This document shows, in pieces, positions 1 to 7,460 of a stretch of DNA of 12,444 nt. The stretch is from Thiohalomonas sp. Its GTDB lineage: Bacteria; Pseudomonadota; Gammaproteobacteria; GRL18. Every line of letters starts with the position of its first letter. Position 1 is the first letter of the stretch. Where the stretch lies: assembly GCA_023864145.1 (NCBI GenBank), contig JAIVER010000014.1:1-12444 (forward strand), in the 5' to 3' direction. Both the position numbers and the translations under genes were made by a program. Below the pieces are notes generated by a model. The model saw only the letters and a list, made by a program, of their open reading frames with translations. It did not search any database and was not told the DNA's origin.

Positions 1-150
1 AGAGCAAAGTAGGATGGCTTTGATTCTATCTCGTTCTTTTCCATTTCTAGAATGCTTATGTTGCATTTCTAGAGCTGATTTTTCATGGGCGGTGAGAGTA
101 ATTTGCGTCATTGGATAATTTTGATCTTCTTCTCTATGAAAATCAAGCAT
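1..150 (-). CDS. IS630-family transposase, N-terminal fragment (cut by window edge)
   Basis: The frame runs off the left window edge, so only about 50 N-terminal residues are visible. They include an ITLTAHEKSALE stretch followed by an arginine- and lysine-rich KERDRIKAILLCS segment. This matches the start of the helix-turn-helix DNA-binding domain of IS630 (Tc1/mariner-like) transposases, which usually read ...RDRIKAVLL...G. The DDE catalytic domain would lie outside the window. The start is uncertain: ATG at 150, 156 or 111 are all in frame and none has a good Shine-Dalgarno site. 150 is chosen because the extra residues (MLDFHREEDQNYP) look like a translated extension. An in-frame stop at 160-162 limits the frame. 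It begins 33 bp beyond the malQ stop, so the insertion sits just downstream of malQ without cutting it. Family assignment is by recalled motif similarity. Confidence 0.72.
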   Translation of the reverse strand, partial: MLDFHREEDQNYPMTQITLTAHEKSALEMQHKHSRNGKERDRIKAILLCS

Positions 151-170
151 TTTCATAGGTCATGGGTATA
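147..170 (-). mobile_element. Candidate terminal inverted repeat (left copy) of the IS630-like element
   Basis: Read on the minus strand, this 24-bp stretch starts TATACCCA and ends TGAAAATGC, just at the beginning of the transposase frame. A similar 24-bp sequence occurs in inverted orientation at 12358-12381 (17 of 24 positions identical). IS630 elements insert at TA and have their ends close to the transposase start, which fits. No second end of this same element is visible, so the boundary is inferred. Confidence 0.4.
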
Positions 171-183
171 GTTACCTTTAAAT

Positions 184-1773
184 TTAAGTCAGGCGGCCAT
201 AGAGAGAATTCATTTGTCTTGCCAGCATTCTGATTTCTTCGTTTAATTGTTCCCAGGAAAAGCGCCATTGCCAGTTGCCTTCTGTAGTGCCCGGTCTGTT
301 CATTCGATGGCCCGCACCACAACTCAGCAAATCCTGCATCGGTAAAATTGCCAGTTTGGCAACCGATGCCATAGCGGTATTCATCAATACCTGATTTAAT
401 TGTTCGTATGGGAAGTTGAAATACTGTTGAATATACTGTTTTTCATCATCATTAAGCGTTTCAAGCCATGAAAGCGTTGTATCATTATCATGAGTACCAG
501 TATAAATAACACTATTGACCTGATGATTGTGCGGCAGATATGGATTACTACTTTCACCGGAAAAAGCAAACTGCAGGATTTTCATCCCAGGCAAATTAAA
601 TTGTTCCCGCAAGTCATTCACTTCTTCAGTAATAATACCTAAATCTTCTGCAACCAGTGCTAACTCGGGATAAGCTTGATACAAAGCTTTCATGAGTTTT
701 TTGCCCGCTGATTTTACCCATTGTCCATTAATTGCAGTGTCTTCATCGGCTGGAATTTCCCAACTGGACTCGAGACCCCGGAAATGATCAATACGGATGA
801 GATCAAAGAGTATTTGCTGAGTATCGATGCGTTCAATCCACCAGCTGAATTGAGACTTTTCAATCGCATGCCATTGATAATGCGGATTACCCCAGCGCTG
901 ACCGGTTTCAGAAAAATAGTCCGGCGGCACGCCTGCGACAACATCAGAGCATCCTTCTTCATCCAGTTTAAAAAATTGGCGTTGCGCCCAGACATCCGCG
1001 CTGTCATGAGCAACAAATATCGGCAGGTCACCAAACAGGTAAACACCCCGTTCATTAGCATATTCTTTTAATGATAACCATTGGCTGAAAAATAAAAATT
1101 GTTCAAATTGATAATAAAAAATATCATTTCTAAAACGTTCTTTGGCTTTTTTAAGTGCTTTGCTTTCTCGTTTTTTTAATGCCTCTGGCCAGTCAAACCA
1201 GCTTTTTTGCTGGTTATCTTTTTTCAAAGCGCAATACAAAGCATAGTCATCAAGCCAGAAAGCCTGTTTCTGAATAAAACATTGAAAGGCCCGACATTCT
1301 TTTTCATTCGTGCTAGATTTCTCACAATCAGTAGACTCACACGTTTTATTAAAAAGACAGTCTTCAAACAGTTTACGAAAAGTATTAAAGGCAATAGAGA
1401 TGCATTTTGAACGGCCAAATACATCAATAAAACAATTGTGCAGATCATGTTCAGCCAACCAGTTTTTATCAACCAAGCATTTCAGGTCAATTAATTGCGG
1501 ATTGCCTGCATGTACAGAAAGTAATTGGTAGGGTGAACCATCACCATGTGTGGGCCCTAATGGCAGTGTTTGCCAGACGCTATAACCTACATCTTTGAGA
1601 AAATCCACAAAGCGATAGGCATCTTCACCAATCACACCATTAGCATAAGGTCCGGGTAATGACGTCAGATGAAGCAATACACCTGAGCGACGTTTATCTA
1701 ATGGGGCCGAATTGTTATAGCTTCTTTTCTGTATAGTTTTCTGTGTCGTTTTCATTGAATCCTTGCTCGTCAT
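184..1773 (-). CDS. malQ: 4-alpha-glucanotransferase (amylomaltase / disproportionating enzyme, GH77)
   Basis: MalQ cleaves an alpha-1,4 bond in a maltooligosaccharide and moves the glucan piece to another acceptor, acting in the cytoplasm on short chains from glycogen or maltodextrin. The 529-aa protein is the short GH77 type (near 500 aa, like Thermus amylomaltase and plant D-enzyme), not the roughly 690-aa E. coli type. Visible motifs: SPYQ...AGNP near residues 80-91, an aglycone-side stretch GVPPDYFSETGQRWGNP at 281-297, nucleophile Asp329 in RIDHFRG, acid/base Glu376 in AEDLG, and Asp429 in GTHDND. The start has AGGA 5 nt upstream, inside the end of the preceding GH57 gene, and the gap is 1 nt, so translational coupling is likely. 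A second ATG with its own AAGGA lies six codons in. The helical region at 140-170 has an unusual set of cysteines (C145, C150, C160, C165). The C-terminus looks complete despite the IS630-like insertion just downstream. Confidence 0.95.
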   Translation of the reverse strand: MTSKDSMKTTQKTIQKRSYNNSAPLDKRRSGVLLHLTSLPGPYANGVIGEDAYRFVDFLKDVGYSVWQTLPLGPTHGDGSPYQLLSVHAGNPQLIDLKCLVDKNWLAEHDLHNCFIDVFGRSKCISIAFNTFRKLFEDCLFNKTCESTDCEKSSTNEKECRAFQCFIQKQAFWLDDYALYCALKKDNQQKSWFDWPEALKKRESKALKKAKERFRNDIFYYQFEQFLFFSQWLSLKEYANERGVYLFGDLPIFVAHDSADVWAQRQFFKLDEEGCSDVVAGVPPDYFSETGQRWGNPHYQWHAIEKSQFSWWIERIDTQQILFDLIRIDHFRGLESSWEIPADEDTAINGQWVKSAGKKLMKALYQAYPELALVAEDLGIITEEVNDLREQFNLPGMKILQFAFSGESSNPYLPHNHQVNSVIYTGTHDNDTTLSWLETLNDDEKQYIQQYFNFPYEQLNQVLMNTAMASVAKLAILPMQDLLSCGAGHRMNRPGTTEGNWQWRFSWEQLNEEIRMLARQMNSLYGRLT

Positions 1774-1774
1774 T

Positions 1775-3529
1775 TTATTCCTGCCCTGGTCTCATAGTCC
1801 CGCCAGCGACCGGTGCACCACTGCCCTGAGTAAAGGCTTGAGTGAGGTAACTTGGCGGCAATACGCCAAGATATTGATAGAGTATTGATAAGTTTAAACG
1901 AAACAATGACTCAAAACTGCTGACCGAATCTGCTGGATTATAATCACCAAACCACCAAAACCAGTCAGAACCTTCACATACAGCCAGTTGTTGTTCTGCT
2001 CTTGAGCGTTCAGCGGCATCTAAAACACCACTGTCCACGACATAATCAAAACGCTCTTTTGCTTCAATCAACATATCCCAGCCACGATTTTTAGCACTAT
2101 CACCAATCCAGGTTGAGAAAGAACCATAAACCCAGCTGCCAGCGACCAGAGATGGTAGTTTTGTGGGTTCTGCTCCTGTGGACCCGGTTAACTCCATGCA
2201 ATCTGAAAAGGTGCTTAGCTCAATATTGGGATGTTCTGCCAGACGCTTATAAAGAGTCGTTAGAAAATAATAGCCATTTTCAGGATAATATTCCCAGGCA
2301 TTTTCACCATCAAGAATAATTGAGACCACTCGACCACTTTGATTTTCTCGATAGTTATAAATAGTCTCCAGATGTTCAACGAGATTACCTACCGCATCAT
2401 CGGCATGCCATTTTGAATAAGTAAAACCAATCAGATCGGATAAGCCGTCATCCCGGAAAAAACAATTCACTTTGTTTTTATCCACATCATTTTCTGATTC
2501 ATCTTCGCCATGAACAGTATAGGCACGATGCACGCCAATATTATTGTAAACAACATCAATCATATTCGCCTTGCTAAGGCTATTATTCAGAACACTGCCG
2601 CCTGTAGCAACCCATTTAAAGTCATATTCAGATAAAATTTCCAGAGTTTCATCACTTACGCCGCCCTCTGAAGGCCAGCAACCCACGGGTTTAAAACCAA
2701 AATGGTTTTTGAAAATATCCAGGCCCTGTTTGATATGCCAATGCACTCGCTCTTTACCTCCGGGATAGGTTGTTTTTTCTGGTAAAGGCACATCAGGCAT
2801 TGCCTCTCTGGCTGAGTTAATATCCAGCATGAGCGGTATAATAGGATGAGCATAAGGAGTGACGGAGAGTTCAATTTGTCCTGATTGAGCCAGCTTTCGA
2901 TAATGCTCAATAATGGTATTATGAATCTCCCCAATCACTTCCAGCAATAAGTAACGATCATTTAAAGTGTAATCACTTTCTTTTAAAATCAGCCGTTTGA
3001 TTCGTTGATCATTACGTTTGACGGTTTCTCCAATCCAGGCTAAATGATGCCAGGTCAACAAGTCAAACAGATATTGTTCATTCAGATAAAACACCGTATC
3101 CGGATGATTAATAAACCACTCTGACATATTGGCCAATTTTTGATAGGCTGGAAAACGATCAATTAAACGTTCCCTATTAGCCCTAAGACAGTCATTAATG
3201 ATTTGTAATCTTAAAGGGGGGCTTGAAGGGAGTTTACTGCAAGTCAAACTTGCTAATAATGGATCACGCAGTGCGGTGTTATGCTGTAAAAAGTCTTTAA
3301 TCTGATATTTATAATCTTCAATCTGCTCTAATAATGTCGGCGTGAAATTAACCACAGCTCGGGCTCCTGGAATGTTTTCCAGATGATCAACCATATCAAC
3401 ATAGTCTTTTATGACATGTAAATAAGTCCAGGGCAGCTGATATTCATTTTTTTTAAAATCACGATATTCCGGCTGGTGCATATGCCAGCAAATTACGACT
3501 TTCAATTTATCTTCAATTGAAGAACTCAT
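1775..3529 (-). CDS. Glycoside hydrolase family 57 (alpha-amylase / amylopullulanase-like)
   Basis: This is a 584-aa cytoplasmic enzyme (no signal peptide seen) expected to hydrolyse or rearrange alpha-1,4 and possibly alpha-1,6 bonds in glycogen or dextrins. The GH57 conserved regions appear in order: HMHQP (16-20), QIELSVTPYAHPIIPL (218-233), GCWPSE with Glu288 as likely nucleophile, LDGENAWEYYP with Asp407 as likely acid/base, and GSWVYGSFSTWIG (464-476). The start is placed at 3529 because AAGGGG lies 5 nt upstream. The frame stays open a further 40 codons, but that extension is low in similarity, crosses a hairpin and overlaps the end of glgC. The gene is 82 nt after glgC and 1 nt before malQ, so all three probably form one unit in which this enzyme supplies oligosaccharides to MalQ. 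The exact activity (amylase, pullulanase, transferase) cannot be told from sequence. GH57 branching enzyme is less likely because a GH13 GlgB is present. Confidence 0.88.
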   Translation of the reverse strand: MSSSIEDKLKVVICWHMHQPEYRDFKKNEYQLPWTYLHVIKDYVDMVDHLENIPGARAVVNFTPTLLEQIEDYKYQIKDFLQHNTALRDPLLASLTCSKLPSSPPLRLQIINDCLRANRERLIDRFPAYQKLANMSEWFINHPDTVFYLNEQYLFDLLTWHHLAWIGETVKRNDQRIKRLILKESDYTLNDRYLLLEVIGEIHNTIIEHYRKLAQSGQIELSVTPYAHPIIPLMLDINSAREAMPDVPLPEKTTYPGGKERVHWHIKQGLDIFKNHFGFKPVGCWPSEGGVSDETLEILSEYDFKWVATGGSVLNNSLSKANMIDVVYNNIGVHRAYTVHGEDESENDVDKNKVNCFFRDDGLSDLIGFTYSKWHADDAVGNLVEHLETIYNYRENQSGRVVSIILDGENAWEYYPENGYYFLTTLYKRLAEHPNIELSTFSDCMELTGSTGAEPTKLPSLVAGSWVYGSFSTWIGDSAKNRGWDMLIEAKERFDYVVDSGVLDAAERSRAEQQLAVCEGSDWFWWFGDYNPADSVSSFESLFRLNLSILYQYLGVLPPSYLTQAFTQGSGAPVAGGTMRPGQE

Positions 3530-3567
3530 TTTTTCCCCTTTAACTGCTATTTTGGTGTCCATCAATA

Positions 3568-3593
3568 AATAAGGCGAATTTATTCGCCTTATT
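3568..3593 (-). terminator. Terminator-like or attenuator hairpin between glgC and the GH57 gene
   Basis: A perfect 11-bp stem, AATAAGGCGAA / TTCGCCTTATT with a 4-nt loop, begins 18 nt after the glgC stop. On the minus strand it is followed by the U-rich TATTGATG, so the RNA end reads TTATTTATTG. The stem is strong but the U tract is interrupted. No clear promoter is visible between it and the GH57 start at 3529, so partial termination with read-through into GH57 and malQ is the likelier role. Confidence 0.6.
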
Positions 3594-3611
3594 CTGGATA
3601 ATTTAGCGATA

Positions 3612-4889
3612 CTATAAAATATATCTAACAGTATGTTGTTTGTGTCCAATCATATCTGAAGTGACCAGTACAATACCTTTTTCTGTGACACGAAAGTGTT
3701 GTTTATCTTCTTCTATATTAACACCAATCGTTGTACCATCAGGTATCTGAGTACCTTTATCAATCACCGCATTTTTTATATGACAGTGTTGTCCGATATG
3801 AACTTCCGGTAATAATACGGAATCTTCAACCAACGAGTAAGAATTCACTCTAACATTAGAAAACAATAAGGAGTGCCTAACTTTAGAACCTGAGATAATA
3901 CAGCCTCCGGACACCATTGAATCAACCGCCATTCCTCTGCGTTCATCATCATCAAAAACAAATTTTGCTGGCGGCAATTGCTCCTGATGAGTCCAGATTG
4001 GCCAGATATCATCATAAAGATTTAACTCAGGCGACACTCCAATTAATTCCTGATTGGCTTTCCAGAAGGCATCAATGGTTCCGACATCACGCCAATAGGT
4101 TTGGCTTTGCTCTTCTTTATTATTGAAAGAATAGGCATAAGCACGATATTTGTTCACTACATAAGGAATAATATCTTTACCAAAGTCTCGACTTGAGCCT
4201 GTCACATCCGCATCTTTAATTAGTTGTTCAAACAGAAAATCCCGATTAAAAATATAGATCCCCATGGAAGCCAGAGCCATTTCTGTATTACCCGGCATGT
4301 GTTGGGGATTCTCTGGCTTTTCAGAAAATTCAACCACACGATTTTCTTCATTAACAGCCATCACACCAAACGCCCTGGCTTCTTCCAAAGGCACCTCAAA
4401 ACAACCCACAGTTAAATCAGCCTGATTTTCCACATGCTTGGCCAGCATAACACCATAGTCCATTTTATAAATGTGGTCACCTGCCAGTACCAGTATATAT
4501 TCTGGATCATGAGCACGAATAATATCCAGATTTTGATAGATTGCATCTGCAGTACCTAAGTACCAGCTTTCTTTAATACGTTGTTGTGCCGGTAGTAATT
4601 CAACAAACTCACCAAATTCACCACGAAAATGTCCCCATCCCTGTTGTATATGCCGTATGAGCGAATGGGATTTATATTGTGTGGCAACCGCAATACGCCG
4701 AATACCTGAATTAACGCAATTCGATAAAGGGAAATCAATAATACGAAATTTACCACCAAAGGGCACACTGGGTTTCGCACGCCAGGCAGTCAATTCTTTT
4801 AAACGGGACCCCTGTCCACCAGCTAAAATAATAGCTAAAGTATCACGGGTAATACGACTAAGATAACGATGAGAACTTTTAGTTGGCAC
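3612..4889 (-). CDS. glgC: Glucose-1-phosphate adenylyltransferase (ADP-glucose pyrophosphorylase)
   Basis: GlgC catalyses ATP + glucose-1-phosphate to ADP-glucose + PPi, the committed step of bacterial glycogen synthesis, as a cytoplasmic tetramer under allosteric control. The 425-aa length is close to the E. coli protein (431 aa). Visible features: nucleotide-binding [14 protein letters not shown] (21-34), Lys39 in RAKP at the same position as the E. coli fructose-1,6-bisphosphate-binding lysine, [18 protein letters not shown] (45-62), catalytic Asp138 in [10 protein letters not shown], Glu190-Lys191 in FSEKPENP for glucose-1-phosphate, and YWRDVGT near 265-271. The rest, from about 300, reads like the usual left-handed beta-helix domain. 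The start is GTG at 4889 with GAGGAG 6 nt upstream. It is the first gene of the leftward unit and is divergent from glgB. Conservation of the Lys39 site suggests activation by a glycolytic intermediate, which is inference. Confidence 0.97.
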   Translation of the reverse strand: MPTKSSHRYLSRITRDTLAIILAGGQGSRLKELTAWRAKPSVPFGGKFRIIDFPLSNCVNSGIRRIAVATQYKSHSLIRHIQQGWGHFRGEFGEFVELLPAQQRIKESWYLGTADAIYQNLDIIRAHDPEYILVLAGDHIYKMDYGVMLAKHVENQADLTVGCFEVPLEEARAFGVMAVNEENRVVEFSEKPENPQHMPGNTEMALASMGIYIFNRDFLFEQLIKDADVTGSSRDFGKDIIPYVVNKYRAYAYSFNNKEEQSQTYWRDVGTIDAFWKANQELIGVSPELNLYDDIWPIWTHQEQLPPAKFVFDDDERRGMAVDSMVSGGCIISGSKVRHSLLFSNVRVNSYSLVEDSVLLPEVHIGQHCHIKNAVIDKGTQIPDGTTIGVNIEEDKQHFRVTEKGIVLVTSDMIGHKQHTVRYIL

Positions 4890-4918
4890 TGGCGACTCCT
4901 CTATGAGTTCAAGCTCAG

Positions 4919-4947
4919 ATTATGAAATGATTTTGGGCAAAATCCAA
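4919..4947 (-). promoter_or_regulatory. Candidate glgC promoter, proximal
   Basis: On the minus strand TTGGAT (4947-4942) is followed after 17 nt by CATAAT (4924-4919). The -10 matches consensus at 5 of 6 positions and the -35 only at 3 of 6. It would give a short leader of about 20 nt that still holds the GAGGAG ribosome site of glgC. Confidence 0.35.
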
Positions 4948-4966
4948 CTTAATTTTGTATTTTTTC

Positions 4967-4993
4967 AGTATATCACGAAGTGAATAATCTCAA
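4967..4993 (-). promoter_or_regulatory. Candidate glgC promoter, distal, extended -10 type
   Basis: On the minus strand TGATATACT (extended -10, hexamer TATACT at 4972-4967) is preceded after a short 15-nt spacer by TTGAGA (4993-4988). The TG upstream of the hexamer could compensate for the poor spacing. A near-palindrome, ATCAC-GAA-GTGAA at 4972-4984, overlaps this -10 and could be an operator. Confidence 0.4.
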
Positions 4994-5096
4994 ATCAAAT
5001 AATTAACAAATATTGATCACCATCAAGTTAGTCACCTCATTCACTCTTGTTGAGAGTCTGTAATTGAGATTAAGATGATCCACCTCAAATTTAGTC
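4985..5096. promoter_or_regulatory. Repeated motifs in the glgC-glgB divergent region (possible operators)
   Basis: The 343-bp gap between glgC (4889) and glgB (5233) contains no gene. It holds a 9-bp inverted pair, TAATCTCAA at 4985-4993 and TTGAGATTA at 5064-5072. It also holds two similar direct copies, starting TGATC and ending TTAGTC, at 5014-5033 and 5076-5096, about 62 bp apart. The left inverted copy contains the -35 of the distal glgC promoter candidate. The layout suggests shared control of both operons, but no known regulator site is recognised. Confidence 0.35.
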
Positions 5097-5118
5097 TTCG
5101 TTAAAGCATTATAAACTA

Positions 5119-5146
5119 TTTAAATCCATACAAATAACAGTATAAT
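5119..5146 (+). promoter_or_regulatory. Candidate glgB-glgA promoter
   Basis: A perfect -10, TATAAT at 5141-5146, follows a 4-of-6 -35, TTTAAA at 5119-5124, with a 16-nt spacer. Transcription would begin near 5153 and leave a leader of about 80 nt before the glgB ATG at 5233. ATAACAG occurs on both sides of the -10 (5134-5140 and 5155-5161), 21 bp apart. Confidence 0.5.
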
Positions 5147-5232
5147 GAAGATTGATAACAGCTCTAAAATATGCGGTTTCTAAAATACATTCAATAGCCG
5201 CTCTAAGTAAAATGCTCCAGCAGGAACACCTC

Positions 5233-7422
5233 ATGATAACGAAGTATCAAAAATCGCCTATTTCTAATGATCTGTCTCGCATTATTGATGCCAAACATCA
5301 TGATCCGTTTAGTGTCCTTGGTTTTGATAGAGCCAATAAGCTTATTCGACTTTTTATGCCCTATGCTGAAAACGTCTTTCTGATCACCAGCAACAAGACT
5401 AAAGAGCCTGTTAAGCGACTCCCGGATAGCGATTTTTTTGAATGGCAGGGTGATATCAAATCACTGGATAATCACTATCAATTAAACTGGATCGATAAAA
5501 GTGGTTATGAACATAATAACTACGATCCTTATACTTTCGAGGCACAAATCAGTGATTTTGATCTCCATCTGTTCACTGAAGGCAAATTACTCAAATGCTA
5601 TAATCTATTGGGCTCACATGCTGTTGAAGTGGATGGCATCACGGGTACTTTATTTGCGACCTGGGCACCTAATGCCGAACGTGTCAGTGTCGTTGGTGAC
5701 TTCAATCAATGGGATGGCCGTTGTCATCCTATGAGAGGCAGAGGCGGCAGTGGTGTCTGGGAACTTTTTATACCCGGTATTAATCCTGGTTCACTCTATA
5801 AATATGAGATTTTAAACCGTCAGAGCGGGGAGATACTGGAAAAAATTGATCCGTATTCACAACAATACGAATATCGTCCGGCTACAGCTTCTATTACTGT
5901 AGACACCACCCAATACCAGTGGCAGGATCAGAATTGGCTGGCAGCACGTGAAGAAGATAAATGGCAACACTCTCCTCTATCAGTCTACGAACTTCATTTA
6001 GGTTCATGGCAAAGAGATGAGCAGAATAAGTTTTTAAATTATCGAGAATTGGCGCATCGGCTGGTCGATTACATCAAACATTTAGGCTTTACTCACATTG
6101 AGTTATTACCCATTACAGAACATCCTTTTGATGGCTCATGGGGTTATCAGGCCACCGGCTATTTTGCCCCCAGCAGCCGCTTTGGCACTATTGATGATTT
6201 TAAATATTTTGTCGATTATTGCCATCAGAATAACATTGGTATATTAGTGGATTGGGTTCCGGCCCATTTCCCTAAAGACACACATGGGCTAGCTAAATTT
6301 GATGGCACTGCCCTCTATGAACATGAAGATCCCCGTTTAGGCGAGCATCAGGATTGGGGTACACTGATTTACAATCTTGGTCGTAATGAGGTGAAAAATT
6401 TTCTATTTTCCAGTGCCATCTTCTGGCTTGATGCCTTTCATATTGACGGCCTTCGTGTGGATGCCGTTGCCTCTATGCTTTATCTGGATTATTCCAGAGA
6501 AGATGGTCAGTGGCTGCCAAACAAATATGGTAGTAATGAAAATTTAGAAGCCATTGATTTCATAAAAGAGCTTAATCACCTGACTCATGTTGAATACCCC
6601 GGCAGACTCATTATTGCAGAAGAATCCACACCATGGCCCCAGGTAACACGTCCTTCATGCTTAGGTGGTCTGGGTTTTACCATGAAATGGAATATGGGCT
6701 GGATGCATGACATTCTTGGTTTTATGCAGATGGACCCTATTCATCGTCACTATCATCATGACAAATTAACCTTTGGATTATTGTATAGCTTCTCAGAAAA
6801 TTTTCTATTAGCATTTTCTCATGACGAAGTGGTTCATGGTAAAGGTTCAATGCTGGAAAAAATGCCTGGTGATGAATGGCAAAAGTTTGCCAACTTACGT
6901 CTGTTATATACCTTTATGTTTACTTATCCCGGGAAAAAATTACTGTTTATGGGCTGTGAATTTGCCCAACGTTGCGAATGGAACTTTGACAAGGCACTGG
7001 AATGGCATGAATTAGAATCAGCACCTCATCGGGGTGTTAAAGATTTAATCTCTCAGCTAAACAAATTATATACAAAGGTGCCGGCATTACACTATTATGA
7101 CTTTGACGCTCAGGGCTTTGATTGGGTCGATTGTCACGATTCAGCTCAATCCATCTTGATTTATCAACGTAATGGTCCAAATGATTCGGTGATTATTGTC
7201 TTGAATTTTATACCCGTGGTGCGAGAAAATTATCGCATTGGTGTCCCCTTTGGCGGTCACTATGAAGAATTATTCAACTCTGATTCCAGCTATTATAATG
7301 GCTCCAATATTGGTAACAACGATCCTATTATCAGTGAACCAACACCCTGGATGAATAGAGAACATTCTATCAGCATCACTCTGCCGCCATTAGCCGGACT
7401 AATATTAAAAAAGAAAAATTAG
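5233..7422 (+). CDS. glgB: 1,4-alpha-glucan branching enzyme (GH13)
   Basis: GlgB cuts an alpha-1,4 glucan chain and rejoins it by an alpha-1,6 bond, making glycogen branches in the cytoplasm. With the start at 5233 the protein is 729 aa (E. coli GlgB is 728). That ATG has AGGAA with a 6-nt spacer. The frame is open back to a TTG at 5152, but that codon lies about where transcription should begin, and the added 27 residues are not family-like. Domains in order: an N1 module (about 1-110), a CBM48 module with [20 protein letters not shown] (143-162), the GH13 barrel and an all-beta C-domain. Catalytic motifs: VDWVPAHFP (340-348), nucleophile Asp410 in [11 protein letters not shown], acid/base Glu463 in IIAEE, and Asp531 in SHDEVVHGK. 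These sit 5 residues later than the E. coli equivalents. It is the first gene of the rightward unit, 38 nt before glgA. Confidence 0.97.
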   Translation: MITKYQKSPISNDLSRIIDAKHHDPFSVLGFDRANKLIRLFMPYAENVFLITSNKTKEPVKRLPDSDFFEWQGDIKSLDNHYQLNWIDKSGYEHNNYDPYTFEAQISDFDLHLFTEGKLLKCYNLLGSHAVEVDGITGTLFATWAPNAERVSVVGDFNQWDGRCHPMRGRGGSGVWELFIPGINPGSLYKYEILNRQSGEILEKIDPYSQQYEYRPATASITVDTTQYQWQDQNWLAAREEDKWQHSPLSVYELHLGSWQRDEQNKFLNYRELAHRLVDYIKHLGFTHIELLPITEHPFDGSWGYQATGYFAPSSRFGTIDDFKYFVDYCHQNNIGILVDWVPAHFPKDTHGLAKFDGTALYEHEDPRLGEHQDWGTLIYNLGRNEVKNFLFSSAIFWLDAFHIDGLRVDAVASMLYLDYSREDGQWLPNKYGSNENLEAIDFIKELNHLTHVEYPGRLIIAEESTPWPQVTRPSCLGGLGFTMKWNMGWMHDILGFMQMDPIHRHYHHDKLTFGLLYSFSENFLLAFSHDEVVHGKGSMLEKMPGDEWQKFANLRLLYTFMFTYPGKKLLFMGCEFAQRCEWNFDKALEWHELESAPHRGVKDLISQLNKLYTKVPALHYYDFDAQGFDWVDCHDSAQSILIYQRNGPNDSVIIVLNFIPVVRENYRIGVPFGGHYEELFNSDSSYYNGSNIGNNDPIISEPTPWMNREHSISITLPPLAGLILKKKN

Positions 7423-7460
7423 AACTCTGCTTTATCAATAAAAAAATTAAGTAAAAGATT

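Noticed and set aside
721..1071. Open frame on the + strand within malQ
   Set aside because: It is antisense to well-conserved GH77 coding sequence including the catalytic Asp region, has no recognisable motif and no ribosome site; a coding shadow.
3530..3649. In-frame upstream extension of the GH57 gene by 40 codons
   Set aside because: It would overlap the end of glgC, is encoded across a perfect hairpin, adds residues before the normal GH57 start, and the ATG at 3529 has an excellent AAGGGG site.
5152..5232. TTG start giving a 756-aa GlgB
   Set aside because: The TTG lies about at the predicted transcription start of the TATAAT promoter, has no ribosome site, and the ATG at 5233 has AGGAA and gives the normal family length.
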